From the NCBI GenBank assembly GCA_023053685.1, contig JALIGW010000005.1, positions 36,327,980-36,391,979 on the forward strand: DNA of 64,000 nt. Direction: 5' to 3'. Shown in pieces: positions 36,370 to 48,529 of this stretch; position 1 is the first letter of the stretch; the number at the start of each line of letters is the position of its first letter. Made by a program: the position numbers and the translations under genes. The notes under the pieces are model-generated. The model saw only the letters and a program-made list of their open reading frames with translations, had not been told where the DNA came from and searched no databases. This DNA is from Diadophis punctatus similis. Its lineage: Eukaryota > Chordata > Lepidosauria > Squamata > Dipsadidae.

Positions 36370-37000
36370 AGTAAATTTATTAAACAGCAGTGCTAATTGT
36401 ACATATTGAAATTCCATGTCATCACCATAGCAAAGATAATCCTACTTCATCAGATAAACCAAAGAATGTTTTCTTAGTTAGATATAAGCATGAGATGCAT
36501 TTCTGCCTTATAATTTCTTCTGATGACATGTGTTCATTGCATAGTCAATGGAGACTCCAGTCCTGGGCCTGAATATTAGCTTCATAAACTCAATATGATG
36601 TATTTCTGTTTTGAATTTTTTTTTGTTATTGACTTTTTAAAAATTGTGCTGAGAATCTTTTAAAGAGCAGGCTATAATTCAAGTAAATAAAAAATCAAAT
36701 ACACAACCAGGATTATAGTTTGAAAGTTGGGTGAGAATGTGTTATTTGTATTTTTCTTTAGTTGATTTAACATGCAGGTGGATTTCTATGCTGCTCACTG
36801 TTTTCTACATTCCCTTGGTTCAGAAAGGCTGTTCATAAAAACTGTGATATATAATAGAATGAAAGAATAAGATAGCCTTAAGCAAGTCATCATCATTTGT
36901 CCTTCTGCTAGTCTCCTTTTCTTATAATCAGATGCTGGCATTTAAATAAAATGTCTGTGAGGGTAGACTTCCTGAGCAAAAATATGACAAACCTGTTGTG
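36370..37000. other. Intron sequence without recognised features
   Basis: No exon, terminal repeat or LINE motif is seen. Confidence 0.45.
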
Positions 37001-37001
37001 A

Positions 37002-37003
<2 letters not shown>

Positions 37004-37050
<47 letters not shown>
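37004..37050. repeat. (CA)n microsatellite
   Basis: A run of about 23 AC/CA dinucleotides. Confidence 0.95.
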
Positions 37051-37056
<6 letters not shown>

Positions 37057-37097
37057 ATGTTTTATACATATTATTCCATGTATCATAAAAAGGGTGG

Positions 37098-37440
37098 TTA
37101 TGAAATCAAATGGGTTGAAAGGTTTCCCCTGTCCAATTATTTCTGACTCTAGAGTGTGGTGCTCTTCTTTGTTTCTTAGCCAAGGGAGCCAGCATTGTCC
37201 AAAGACATTTTCTGTGATCATGTAGCCAGCATGACTATACACCAAGGCACACAGAACGCTGTTACCTTCTCACCAAAGTAGTACCTATTTATCTACTTGC
37301 ATTTGAACTGCTAGGCAAACAGGAGCTGAGGCAATAACAGGAGCTCACCCTGTCTTGCAGCACTCAGGCCTCAAACCTGGGCTTTCAGCTTTCCAGCTAA
37401 CAAGTTCAGAGTCTTTAACTGCTGAACCATCGCACCATCT
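37098..37440 (-). mobile_element. tRNA-derived SINE of a second family
   Basis: Read on the minus strand, it starts with GATGGTGCGATGGTTCAGCA (A-box-like), has CCCAGGTTTGAGGCC (B-box-like) about 50 bp on, and ends in AATTGGACAGGGGAAACCTT. The body contains CATGACCA-type and GAGCACCACACTCTAGAGTC sequence seen in long squamate SINEs with a LINE-related 3' part. Moderately diverged. Confidence 0.65.
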
Positions 37441-37444
37441 TACT

Positions 37445-38105
37445 GCAAAGTAGGGTATTTTGTTATAATGCTGCTGCTTCTCTAAATCTATTAAGACATT
37501 CCAGTATAATCTAATGATTATATATGTACTTCTATGATTCAGATGGGCATTTGAAAATTGGGATTGCTTGCCATTTTGCTTTCTAGTATTTTATACATTT
37601 TTGCAGGTGTCTTTATCAGACCTTTGAGATATATCAGGCTAGAAAAATAAATATATTAATATTAATACCACCTTTTTATAGGGTTGTAGTAGTGACATAA
37701 TCTTGCCAGTCTGAATGTGCCTCCCCTGTACCTGTCTTTATCTATAAGAGGGTCAAGATAATTTGAGAGGATCAAGTCTACAATGTTTTGTCAAATTACA
37801 TTTCTGCTTTGGACTCAGATTTCATTTAACTGAACCCTGTGGCTCTTCCTCCTGTTCCACAAGGTTACTCCCACAGCCCCTTACACTTTTCTAGTTTATT
37901 TGCTATTCTTAAGCTCTTTGTAACCTCTGAAAAATGTTCAGCAAAAGAAAAGAAGAATCCATCCAAAAGAAACATGGATGCCTCTGAAAAACACACTGAT
38001 TAATTATTACTATCAGCAGCAAACAATATTCAAGTGATTACTTTTGGATAAGCCAGCAGGAGGATCCTTTATTCAGCAAAGAGCATAGTAGAAGTGAAAA
38101 GAAAC
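37445..38105 (-). other. Intron sequence without recognised features
   Basis: AT-rich sequence directly downstream of the exon at 38110-38201; no repeat is recognised. Confidence 0.45.
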
Positions 38106-38109
38106 TCAC

Positions 38110-38201
38110 CACAGATGTCGAATAGGCATTGATGTGTGTTTCATGGCCACAAGTGCTCCACCCCAATCAAGGAACCATACATTGTATTCTTCCTCGAAGA
38201 T
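38110..38201 (-). CDS. SORCS1: SorCS receptor (SORCS1-like) coding exon
   Basis: The 92-bp exon has acceptor TTATTTGCAG and donor GTGAGT. It starts in phase 0, directly continuing WRQ from the exon at 38308-38384, and encodes IFEEEYNVWFLDWGGALVAM followed by KHTSMPIRHL plus the first two bases of a Trp codon. The LDWGGALVAMKH segment is the conserved strand of the VPS10 propeller after an Asp-box. In my recall, the WFLDWGG form favours SORCS1 over SORCS3. The intron to the next downstream exon is 12 kb and carries the DIRS element. Confidence 0.93.
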
Positions 38202-38307
38202 CTGCAAATAAGAAAGGCATAGCATGAATTGTGCATTCCTTCCAAGAAATGCGAAATAAATATATATGACAGAAAAACCTGTTTATTGAGCCTGATGAAA
38301 AAATTAC

Positions 38308-38384
38308 CTGTCTCCAGGAATTTCCACCATCTGAAGAAACAAACATGCCAATCTCAGTGTATGACAATTCTGTACCCACATTGC
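38308..38384 (-). CDS. SORCS1: SorCS receptor (SORCS1-like) coding exon
   Basis: The 77-bp exon has acceptor CTTGCATTTCAG and donor GTAATT. It begins with the last two bases of a Gly codon and encodes NVGTELSYTEIGMFVSSDGG then NSWRQ, ending in phase 0. SSDGGNSW is a textbook Asp-box (S-x-D-x-G-x-x-W) of the ten-bladed VPS10 propeller. The following intron is only 106 bp, the shortest in the window. Confidence 0.94.
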
Positions 38385-38834
38385 CTGAAATGCAAGAAGA
38401 TATATACAAATAAGCTCCTATGTGGCTTGAGAAGAATGACATATTTCACTAGCAGAAAAAAAAATTGAAAAATTGTATCTAAAATTTTCTTTTGTGTTAA
38501 TTTGGATAATATTGCAAAACCAGGATGGGATAAATAAAAAAGAATGAATACATATAAATGTAGAGCTACCTAACTGAAAGACTTGTCTCATAAATCTATG
38601 TTTGTACTTCCGGGATTTATTTGCAACAGGGTTATGCTAGCCTTAAAAGGGCTTCATTATTTTTTGGAACAAAGCACACCTTCAAAACTTTGACTTAATT
38701 TCTATGTTAAACAGATCAACTGTGCCTTTTATTTGGACCTCATTCATTTACACATTCCTGTTCCATCAAGGATAAAATATGGAATATACCCAGATCTATG
38801 TGGCCCTAACACCTGCAGAACTTCAGTCTGAAGT

Positions 38835-39066
38835 TCTTCAGCCGCCCAGAGTCCCCGGGGAGTTGGGCGGCATAGAAATCCATTAAATTAAATTAAATTA
38901 AATTAAATTAAATTAAATTAAATTAAATTAAATTAAATTAAATTAAATTAAATTAAATTAAATTAAATTAAATTAAATTAAATTAAATTAAATTAAATTA
39001 AATTAAATTAAATTAAATTAAATAATTAAATTAAATTAAATTAAATTAAATTAAATTAAATTAAAT
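38835..39066. repeat. LINE/SINE tail with long (AAATT)n pentamer array
   Basis: CAGCCGCCCAGAGTCCCCGG and GGGCGGCATAGAAATCCATT (38840-38884) form an L2-like 3' tail, directly followed by about 36 units of TAAAT/AAATT to 39066 with one interruption near 39020. Confidence 0.85.
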
Positions 39067-39099
39067 GATTGAATCAGAGACAATTTAGCCCTACAAAAA

Positions 39100-39470
39100 C
39101 TTCAATTGATTCCTGAACCAGACACTGCAACAGAATGTCAACAGCCTCTCCTGGCTGGCCTAAAGTTGAAACATATAACTGGGTATCATTAGTGTATTAA
39201 TTATACTGAACCCCAAACTGATAAATGATCTAATGCAGCAGTTTAATATAGATATTGCATAAATGGGGGGAAAGAGTCAAGTTGCAATCTCTCCCTGCAA
39301 CCAATACCAAAATTGGTCTCAGAGGAAGGAAGAGAACTACCATAATAAAATGATCTCTATTCTCAACCCCAAAGTGAGCCCTAAATGATGCATGGTCAAT
39401 TGTATCAAAATTTGCTGAGAGATCAAAGATCACAAGGGTGAAAAACCAACTCTATCCCAACTCTACCATT
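39100..39470 (-). pseudogene. Old L2-like LINE RT fragment
   Basis: Minus-strand translation gives FDLSANFDTIDHASFRAHFG (first RT catalytic block, Asp kept), then LSPHLCNIYIKLLH, with the PQG box lost, and further broken RT sequence towards 39100. It is short, truncated at both ends and more decayed than the LINE at 24 kb. Confidence 0.65.
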
Positions 39471-39479
39471 GGTCATTGA

Positions 39480-40015
39480 AAAACATGATCAAGCTGTATC
39501 TGTCCTGGACTGAAACTTTAAATAATAAGTTTAAATAATCTGCTTCCACATTCTCATAAAATAAGAAAAAACAAAAAGAACCAAGGAAACCATTTGCAAC
39601 TCAATTTAAATAAAGTTTCCTAAATGACATATCTGATGGGGAAATCAACTTTGGAAATTATTACTTCACCATAAGAAAATATGGCTAAATGAAAACCAGC
39701 TTCTTCTGTTTTGTTTTATATTAAAAATGAAAGGAAGATAAAGTCAACTCCCAACTTTTATCACTTCAGAGCAGGCAAAATAAATACACACTAATGAAAA
39801 TGTTAATTGAGCACCTGACATTTAATGTTGGAAAATGAAGAATGAAAGCCCAGATGTAGCTTGACGCATTCCTACTAGTGAGTAAAAGGTACAGTCTGCC
39901 AACTTGCAAAGATACATAATATTGCAAAAAAAAAAATCTAAAATTTAAGGGTCATGATTGATACAAAAAGTCATATGAAAAGTTCTGGATAGAAACTATT
40001 AAATTGCATCATTTC
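39480..40015. other. Intron sequence without recognised features
   Basis: AT-rich intron; nothing recognised. Confidence 0.4.
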
Positions 40016-40019
40016 ATTA

Positions 40020-40940
40020 CTTTTTATTTTATTTATTTTATTTTATTTTATTTTATTTTATTTTGTTTGTTTGTCAAACATATACAAGATAGCAGGTATA
40101 TGTATAAACATAAACATATACAAAGTAAGTATAGATCAATGAGGACAGTAAGACAGGAACGGTAGGCACAATGGTGCGCTTATGCCCCTTACAGACCTCT
40201 TAGGAATCGGGTGAGGTCGACAGTTGACAGTCTAAGGTTAAAGTTTTTGGGGTTTGAGGATGAAACCACAGAGTCAGGTAGTGCATTCCAGGCATTGATC
40301 ACTCTGTTGCTGAAGTCGTATTTTCTGCAATCAAGTTTGGAGCAGTTTACATTAAGTTTATATCTATTGTATGCTCGTGTATTGTTGCGGTTGAAGATGA
40401 AGTAGTCATTGACAGATAGGACATTATTGCAGATAATTTTATGAACTACGCTTTGGTCATACCGAAGGCGGCGTAGTTCTAAATTGTCTAATCCCAAAAT
40501 TTCAAGTCTGGTGGTATAAGGTATTTTGTTGCAAGCAGAAGAGTGGAGGACTCTTCTCGTGAAATATTTCTAGACTCTCTCGATTGTATTAATGTCTGAT
40601 ATGCAGTGTGGATTCCAGACAGGTGAGCTGTATTTGAGAAGTGGTCTAGCAAATGTTTTGTATGCTCTGGTTAGAAGTGTAATGTTGCCAGAGAAGAAGC
40701 TGTGCAATATTAGGTTAACAACTCTTTGTGGCAATGTTGTTACAATGGGCTCTGGCACTTAGATCATTAGATATGAGTACTCCAAGGTCCTTGACAGAGT
40801 GAGGGTCGTCTACAAGGTCGTGTCCTCTGAGCTTGTATTTTGTGTTCTGATTCTTTTTGCCAATGTGGAAGACAGAGCATTTGTTGGTTGAGATTTGAAG
40901 TTACCAATTGTTTGACCATTCTAATACACAGTCAAGGTAA
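40020..40940 (-). pseudogene. LINE RT C-terminus and 3' end, same family as 20.5-21.7 kb
   Basis: The minus frames 40570-40758 (VNLILHSFFSGNITLLTRAY) and 40189-40497 (ending LTRFLRGL) match, block for block, the element at 20535-21715, but inverted relative to it. The 3' end is TTTGACAAACAAACAAAATA followed by a (TAAAA)n tail (40020-40066). The thumb region upstream of 40760 is present with frame breaks. The palm with the catalytic box is missing, so it is dead. Confidence 0.85.
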
Positions 40941-41299
40941 AATAAAAAATAAAAAGTAAAAAGTAAAAGTAAAATAGTTTATTTTAATGAATAAACTTCA
41001 AGAGTTGTTACCTGCATAACATTTCAGCAGAGGTTCTTATAGGGACTATTAGAGGCTTCTGAATGTACTGGAAAGTCAAGAAAATCTGGAATTCAAATTC
41101 CTGTGCTGCATATACTCATTGCCTAGTCCTATATGTCCAAACCTGAAACTCTGCCATTGATGCAGAACATAACAACAGAAAGCCATTTAGCTCTCTCCCT
41201 TTTGTTTTCCCTAGTATGGGTGATTCTATGGATACCTTACAACCCATATATTTGAGATGCTCTTTATATTTGGGTTGGTGTAATCATATCTCCAACTTC

Positions 41300-41429
<130 letters not shown>

Positions 41430-42280
41430 CACATCTTTCTTAAGCACACCATTTTTAAATCTCCTTTTTTTAAAAATAGACCATTTTTAGCTAGTAAGCA
41501 GTAAGCAATTCATTCATTGTGAGTCTGAATCTTTGGTATACCTCCATCAAACATGTTCTTATTTAGAAAGAAAATTGATTCCTAGTAAATAAGAGTTCTG
41601 TTTGGTGTGTTCATTATGGATTTCATTACTAATTTAGTGATTGCTTAATAAAAAATATCACTAACCTTTTCCCTCTGGAATTCTTGAATAAAGAAGGCAC
41701 TATCATACTTTATAAATTATGCAAAGAGAAGCTTATTTATGGTGCATACCATGTATTTTATTTCAATAACTGTATAAAACTGTCTGAACTGTCTGATCAG
41801 TTGAGTCTCCTGATAATTTTGATGGGGTTTTCAGGTGTACAATCCCTTTTGCATCCCTGTAAGAAATACCACATTGCACATAGAATGCAGACAACCAAAA
41901 TTTTCTCCTGAAAACCAGCAGGCTTGTTTCTATATATGTAGACAAGGAGTTCTTCCTAATGTTAACTTCTGCCCATCTTCATAAGCAAAGGGCAGTTTTC
42001 TTGATTGGAAAGAAGAACATAACAAATGGATGAGTGTAAGGAGAAGTTCTTTTTCAAGGTTTGATCCAGCTATGATTGTAGATCAAATTACAGGTTTTTT
42101 TCTGTGTATGTTCATAATTCAGAAGATTACATTTCGATAAACACACAATTTAAATCGATTCCAATTTCTCACTATATGTCAGATCTAACAAGTTTGTACT
42201 GTATAGAGAACTTTGCAGCTTGTAGCTATCTTTGTCTTTTTAAATATAGATTACTGATATGAGGGAAACATGGACAACAG
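41430..42280. other. Intron sequence without recognised features
   Basis: AT-rich intron; no repeat or exon is identified. Confidence 0.4.
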
Positions 42281-42284
42281 ATAA

Positions 42285-42500
42285 TCCTAGTTATCATCAT
42301 CATTCTAGCCATTGTCTATCCACTGCAGGATGAAGGCTTCTTCTGCACGTTTCCAACCAATGAGGTCTTGAGCTTACTTTTGCCAGTTGGACATCATACT
42401 TGCTGATGTCGTTGCTCCATCTTACTTTAGGTCTCTTTTGTGAACGCTTTTTATCAAGTGGAATTCATTCTATGACTGCCTTAGCCCACCTGCCATTAAT
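42285..42500 (-). repeat. LINE C-terminal fragment (unclassified)
   Basis: Minus-strand translation includes SNDISKYDVQLAKVSSRPHW then LETCRRSLHPAVDRQWLE and a stop, which reads as a plausible retroelement protein end. I cannot assign a clade; it may be a short decayed piece of a non-LTR element. Confidence 0.4.
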
Positions 42501-42509
42501 TAATCCTAG

Positions 42510-44230
42510 TTATATAATTATATAACATAATATAATACAGTTATATAATGCATCTTCATCCAGAAAATATCATATTAGAAAGCCTATCTGGTAATACTAG
42601 TTGGTCTGAGAAATCTATCATTTTATCAATCCATTGCTATTTCTTAGATTGAGCTATGTGCAATATACTACTACCCTTGTCGCTGGCCAATCTAGTCAAA
42701 GAAACTTATTTACACTTTAAGCCTGAGCATGTAACATCCATATGCAAATTTATTGTGGGCATGAATCTAATAGGATAATAGCTGAGGCTGCTATAAGCAG
42801 CAATATGCCAGCTGTCTGACATTTCTGGGAAATTACAGAACACATGCCAAGGTATAAATACAAGTTATCTATAGTGACAACAATTCAACCATTTTTTGTA
42901 ACCTTGGACATCTCTTGCTGAACTAAACATGTTGTGTACCCTGCATCAAGCTGGTTGATGATGGCCACCCTGATGAGAGAGCCTACTGTGAGAAGGCAAG
43001 TGCAGATATACAGTTGCTGTGATGGCTATCAGGTTAATTATCAAAGCCTGGGCACTGCTAGCATTTAACATTATTACAGGCTGATATTAGAATCATGTGA
43101 TCAGTTAAAGATAGGCTTTATTGAAAAGCAGAGAACATCAAATACATGGCAACAAAGTGTTTCCAAGTTCTTTTTGATAAGGGAAGAAGCAGTTCATCAA
43201 TTATGAGTAATAACTCTTAAGTTCCAGTCATGTGTACTGTACAACTATTGCTAATTCCATCGCCATGCAGCTTTATTGTAAGGGAATGTCCCAAAGTATA
43301 CACAGTGGTTGCCAATCACTCCATTTCCAAACCATAACAACTCCAATACAAAGCTTAAATGGAACATTGCTTAAGAGTAGGGGCACATTACACCACAGCA
43401 GTCCTCCTTAGATTCAGTAGAATATACAGTAACATGGTGGTGTTCCAAGAAATTATGCCATTGAATAATAGTCTGAGGGAGAGATTTTCTTTCTGTATTC
43501 TGTAAATTGCCAGGCTCAAAAGAAATCATGATAATATCATAATCCAACATATGTGGTATATAAAAATGTATTGTTTCAATATATCCAACATTTGCACAAA
43601 CACCTGGTTGTTTTCAATGCTTTTTGATTATCCCTAGTGGTATACATCACTTTTCCAGGATTTACCTCCAAGTTTCAATACAACACTGCTCTTTTAGTAT
43701 GTAGTCAATGCAGGCCAATAGGCCAAAGTAGCAGTACAATAGTGTGGAGGAGTGCATATAAGGGTAAGTCTGATGCATGGATAGATGCTATTTCACAGAT
43801 AACACTGGTCTACAAATTTTGGGAAATTATCGACCTCTGAGATAAAATTTGTTAATTTTATATATTTTGATTAGATGAATTAGAAAACAGGCGATAAAGG
43901 TGCTGGTTGGCTAAAGTTTTCAAGATGTTTCACAACAAAGATTTATACACAGGCAAGTATATTTGCCTACATCGGAGGGAGGTGACTAATGATCATAATG
44001 CCTCATAACTTCTCGACAAAGTATGGTAGGACAATGAAAATGGTACCATATGGAAATTTATGAATTTATCTTCACTTTGAGAACAGCAAGGCAGATGACT
44101 ATGAAAAACACATGGAAAATTCCTGATATTCAGACCAGGAATTTTGGAGGAAATACCAACATTGGGTGAGTGAGTGGATGTATGTGTGAATGAGTGAATT
44201 AAATAGTCTGGAAATGCAGCCATATAAAGA
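42510..44230. other. Intron sequence without recognised features
   Basis: AT-rich intron. The 67-codon frame at 43637-43840 has a few retroelement-like words but no clear motif. Confidence 0.4.
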
Positions 44231-44231
44231 T

Positions 44232-44425
44232 TGGAGATGGTGAGTTGTAGTCCTGCTGTAGGCGCAAAGCCAACTGGATGACCTTGGGCCAGTCACTCTC
44301 TCTCATCCCTAGAAAGGAGGTCCTGGAAAATCACTTCCAAAATCTTGCCAGAAAACTCCAGGGACTTGTCTAGATTGTCACCAAAAGTGAAACAAACAAA
44401 CAAACAAATCTGACCTGAAGGCACT
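44232..44425 (+). mobile_element. Sauria-type SINE, 5'-truncated
   Basis: GAGTTGTAGTCCTGCTGTAG, then GACCTTGGGCCAGTCACTCT and CTTGCCAGAAAACTCCAGGG, are the body and BovB-like tail of Sauria SINEs, followed by an (AAAC)n tail. The tRNA head is mostly missing. Confidence 0.7.
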
Positions 44426-44545
44426 CAATAATTAAATAAAGAAATAAAGAAATAATAAATAAACAAAGCTCTGCCTATAGCTGTTCTTCTCCAGAAATGT
44501 TCAAATACAGCTAACATTATTCTGTCAGCTGTGCTTGGGAAGCAG

Positions 44546-44679
44546 CAGCAGTGGGTTGCTCCCGGTTCGGCCCGGTTCTGTGAACCATTAGCGGCGGTGG
44601 CAGGAGGCTCCGCCCAGCCGCCCAGGACACTTCTGCGCATGCAACAGGATTTAGCAACAGGATTTAGAATCCACTACTG
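44546..44679. mobile_element. Short hAT MITE with 8-bp target duplication
   Basis: The target duplication GGAAGCAG lies at 44538-44545 and 44680-44687. The inverted ends are CAGCAGTGGGTT and, from the other strand, CAGTAGTGGATTC. The 134-bp interior is GC-rich with no coding capacity. It ends only about 60 bp from the exon donor at 44737. Confidence 0.85.
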
Positions 44680-44737
44680 GGAAGCAGGCATATATTTGAA
44701 AAGAACAGGAACAACGAAATAAAGCCATTTTATTTAC

Positions 44738-44840
44738 CTGTAGCAATCAGAAGTCCAGGGACTGTCTCTTTGCTTGAAATGCTGCCTGAAGTGTAAGGGT
44801 TTTCAGGGACTTGCAAATGTAAGTGCAAGGAACAGAAAGG
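44738..44840 (-). CDS. SORCS1: SorCS receptor (SORCS1-like) coding exon
   Basis: The 103-bp exon has acceptor ATTCTTTCAG and donor GTAAAT. It starts in phase 0 after HCLL and encodes PFCSLHLHLQVPENPYTSGS then ISSKETVPGLLIAT plus the first base of Gly. The C-S-L-H-L-H strand and the GLLIATG strand are conserved VPS10 propeller strands, also visible in sortilin as CSLHIH and VGIVIAHG. The Cys is a likely disulfide partner of the Cys near the end of the previous exon. Confidence 0.93.
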
Positions 44841-45506
44841 CTGAAAGAATTGAGAAATTATATACATAGTTGTTGATAAATCGACCTTGAGGATGTAGAC
44901 TAATCTATCCTCTTGATATCAAAGTTCAAATTTTCTTCATTGAAAAATAATATCATCCCCACCAACAACACCAACACCAACAATTCATTTCCAAAAATAA
45001 ATTATTATTGCTGCTTATGTGGGTTTACACATGAAGGTAACATGAAAGGCATTCTGTATATATTATGGAAATAATTATGAAAATCTCCTTCTCTAGAAAC
45101 TTGCTAGACAACCAGTATTATTCAAGAGGTTTCTTTTCATGGATTTTCAGTTGCAACGGCAGATAGCAGTTCAGATCATATGGTATAATTTGTTTCTGGT
45201 TTGACTTTAGAGAAGTAAAATTACTAAATCACTTTGCCTTTTATAGTTGGAATTATACAACACTGTATAATTAAATAATAATCTTTCCAGGCCCTCTTTC
45301 TGTAGAAAGCAATGAAATTTAAGATAAATTTACAGCCTGTTATTAAATGTTCATAATGTTTCCTTGAATAATTTTTTTGGGGGGAACAGGGAACCATTAA
45401 CTGTACAGGGTTGAATTTCAAGGAAGTATTCATAGACATCAATAAGTTTTCTATTTGGGCTTGGGAAATTGACCCAAAAATTAGAGCTTGGAAATCCATC
45501 ACTGAC

Positions 45507-45653
45507 CAGCAGACAGTGAATGGGGTCCCCTCTCAGGTCAGAATCTGGAGCCTGTAGCAAACGCCAGTCTCTTCCTTTGTTATAGGTGATGAACGTTTTT
45601 ATTTGGTCTTCTACTTTCTTGTTAGCCAGCAATATGCCTTTGATCCCTGCTAC
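45507..45653 (-). CDS. SORCS1: SorCS receptor (SORCS1-like) coding exon
   Basis: The 147-bp exon (49 whole codons) has acceptor TTTTTCCTAG and donor GTCAGT. It encodes VAGIKGILLANKKVEDQIKT, FITYNKGRDWRLLQAPDSDL and RGDPIHCLL. TYNKGRDW is an Asp-box variant with Asn in place of Asp. Both ends are in phase 0, joining LYE upstream and PFC downstream. The intron to the next exon is 666 bp. Confidence 0.95.
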
Positions 45654-45789
45654 CTAGGAAAAATGATAAGAAATGAAAAACCATATTGCATGATTAGTTA
45701 AAGACAAGACACAGCTAAGTAGTGCATTCAGCATTTATTAAAAGTCTAAAGAATTGCTTAAAGCAAATGGATTCAACACAAGCAACTAA

Positions 45790-45922
<133 letters not shown>

Positions 45923-45924
45923 TG

Positions 45925-46835
45925 AAAGCTATTTTCCAAAATGAAAATGTCCCTTGGATGCTCCATGTTGCACAATCAATGATATCAGAAAAATTCAAAA
46001 CCTTAGGAGCTAAACAAGCAAAACAAGAGATAAACGTATATAATACATATTATTTAAAGGGTAGCTTTCCATCCGTTGTGGGCATCTAAATGGCAATATA
46101 ATCATCTGGCAGACAATGACAAATATCTGTACTCTAGCAGGAACACTTTCAGGTCATATATGTAAATTTTTTTAAATAAAATTAGAAAGGAATGTCAATT
46201 GACTCATTTTTTCTTGGTAATGTATTTTAATGGAAAACCATTTAATTCAGGAAACTTGCTAAATAAAATTCATGAAAATTGGTGGTGGGTTTTGGTATGT
46301 TTTAATTATATGTTACAGTATCAATGATAATGAGTTATTTGGGGGCCAGGAGAATTCTACATAAATCAAATAAAGAAATAGCCAAATGTTTGCTATTTAT
46401 GTGATTTTTTTAGCTGCAAATAAATAAATATATTTTCCCTTTTGCATCTTGCTGATATAGTTAACTGGCATATGAATTTTGAGGGGAGGAAAGCTAGGCC
46501 ACCCCCCCCCCCTGTGTTCAAAACAAACAAATATAGCCTTCTCAAGTCAAAATATTCTGTCCCAATTCTATAGGGTTAGGATTAGGGTTACAGTTATAAT
46601 AATAAGATATGAAATTGTTTGTTTGAATACTACCAAAGAAACAGTGTGACCTGAACTTCCACATTTGCAATAGCTTCTCAACACTCTGGTAAATCTCAAA
46701 TTCTACACACTGTTAGTTTCTTGAAATTTTTGAAATGTTTCAAAGTTAACTAATCCACCCTTTATCAGCCTGATGCTCTACAGATATACTGCGTGTTCAG
46801 TTTTCAGAATTCCTATTCTGCATAGTAACCATTAA
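45925..46835. other. Intron sequence without recognised features
   Basis: AT-rich intron with a C-run near 46500. GGGTTAGGATTAGGGTTACA near 46574 is telomere-like but too short to mean anything. Confidence 0.4.
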
Positions 46836-46837
46836 TA

Positions 46838-47433
46838 CGAGGGTGAGTCAAAAAGTAATATCATTTTCTTTATTTCAGGTGAGGTTTTTGATAAAAATAC
46901 CTGAAATTTTTCCCAGGTATAAATGATTATATCATTTACATTCTGAAATATTTTGTTTCTTACTTCTCAGGTTTTTAGACTCACAAGGAAAATTCAAAAT
47001 GGCTGCCCCTTAGAGTTGCGTCAAAAACAAAGAGCAGTGATTGAATTCCTTGCTGCTGAGGGGGAAACCCATGTGAACATTCACAGACAATTACAAAATG
47101 TGTTTGAGGACAATACTTTAGATTATAGCAATGTATGCAGGTCTCTTCGGCACCATGAAAGAAGTTTTGAGAGGCAAACATTATTCCAGTGACAAGGAAG
47201 TAAAAACTGCAGTGAAGAAGTGGCTCAAAGAACAGTCAACAGAATTTTACGAAGCAGGGGTACATGCTCTCATTCGAAGGTGGAACATTGCTATTGAGAG
47301 ATACGGTGACTATGTTGAGAAGTAGGATGTGATCCACAGGGTACCAGCTTCATTTTGATGTATGCTACATGTTCCTGTGTTGGTAATTATACCTGTCCTA
47401 AAGAAAATGGCATTACATTTTGACTCACCCTCG
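46838..47433 (+). mobile_element. Mariner-family deletion derivative
   Basis: TA lies on each side (46836-46837 and 47434-47435). Terminal inverted repeats are CGAGGGTGAGTCAAAAAGTA (left) and the same with one substitution, ending TTTTGACTCACCCTCG (right). At 596 bp it is under half the usual 1.3 kb. It keeps both transposase ends (separate entry) but lacks the catalytic centre, so it could only have moved with help from a full-length element. Confidence 0.9.
46980..47325 (+). pseudogene. Mariner transposase, internally deleted
   Basis: The N-terminal part (about 47013-47150) encodes the DNA-binding helix-turn-helix region: LRQKQRAVIEFLAAEGETHV, then NIHRQLQNVFEDNTLDYSNV. The C-terminal part lies in another frame (about 47160-47325): GKHYSSDKEVKTAVKKWLKE then ALIRRWNIAIERYGDYVEK and a stop, which matches the usual mariner C-terminus. 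The whole DDD catalytic domain between them is gone; the join is near 47140-47165. It is therefore inactive. Confidence 0.8.
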
Positions 47434-47439
47434 TATATT

Positions 47440-48125
47440 GCTAGAGATTCTGGGGCTACTAATACCTATATTTTCAGGACATCTAGTTAGGGAAGACTGG
47501 ATCAGGGATTGCATTTAATTTTTCAGACATTCAATAAAAGAATATCAAAGATGAAATGTAACTGATGTGTCTGCTTTTAGATCCCTCCTCTCCACCAACT
47601 TGCTCCAATTTAGCTCATTCTAAGAGAAAAAAATATAATTTATTCCACAAATCAACTCACTGAATTACCTTTCATACTGGTAGAAAAATGAAAAAAAATC
47701 TCAGAAAAAGGGCTTTTTTTAAAAAAAAGAAAATGAATGTAATTTTAAGTACAGCAAATGTTTCTCACAAAGGCTTCCATCATTGCCCAACTATAGATAG
47801 AGACCTATTTTGGAAATTCACCAGGGAAGTGAGTGCAAAATATCCTATCAAAAAACAAATTGCTTTTTAAGAGCGCATAAGAGAACTTTAATCTCATCTC
47901 CAGAGAAATTCCTTCTTGGCAGCAGAACTCCTAAAACCTTTGCTTCCCCCGCCCCCGCATCATAGGAATTTCACAATCCCATTTTATTCTTCTTTATTGT
48001 ACAGACATTGCTGGTTTCTGCTATAACTCTGATTCTGAACTGTGCTCCTAATAAAAAGGAAGGGATATTTATCACAAAAATTCTAGCTTTTGTAAATCTT
48101 GATTAGATCTCAATCTCCCCTCTAG
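47440..48125. other. Intron sequence without recognised features
   Basis: AT-rich intron; no exon or repeat is recognised. Confidence 0.4.
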
Positions 48126-48127
48126 TC

Positions 48128-48129
<2 letters not shown>

Positions 48130-48170
<41 letters not shown>

Positions 48171-48180
48171 TGTGTGTATA
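48130..48180. repeat. (TG)n microsatellite
   Basis: About 24 TG units with one interruption. Confidence 0.93.
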
Positions 48181-48269
48181 AAGATTTGTTTATTTAAAAT
48201 ATTATATACCATCCTTCAAAATTATAAAATTACCTGAAACTAAAGCTTAGTTCCATACTTAGGCAGCAT

Positions 48270-48421
48270 GATTCCTTTCCTTTCCTTTCCTTTCCTTTCC
48301 TTTCCTTTCCTTTCCTTTCCTTTCCTTCTTTCCTTTCCTTTCCTTTCCTTTCCTTTCCTTTCCTTTCCTTTCCTTTCCTTTCCTTTCCTATCCTATCCTA
48401 TCCTATCCTATGTTACAATAT

Positions 48422-48517
<96 letters not shown>

Positions 48518-48527
48518 TGTGTGTGTA
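48270..48527. repeat. (TTTCC)n-(TATCC)n-(TC)n-(TG)n compound microsatellite
   Basis: About 23 TTTCC pentamers (48270-48388), four or five TATCC pentamers, then about 38 TC units (48424-48500) and about 13 TG units (48501-48527). It forms a polypyrimidine tract of over 200 bp on the plus strand. Confidence 0.96.
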
Positions 48528-48529
48528 CC

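Noticed and set aside
46574..46600. TTAGGG-like telomeric sequence
   Set aside because: Only two imperfect units, in intron context.
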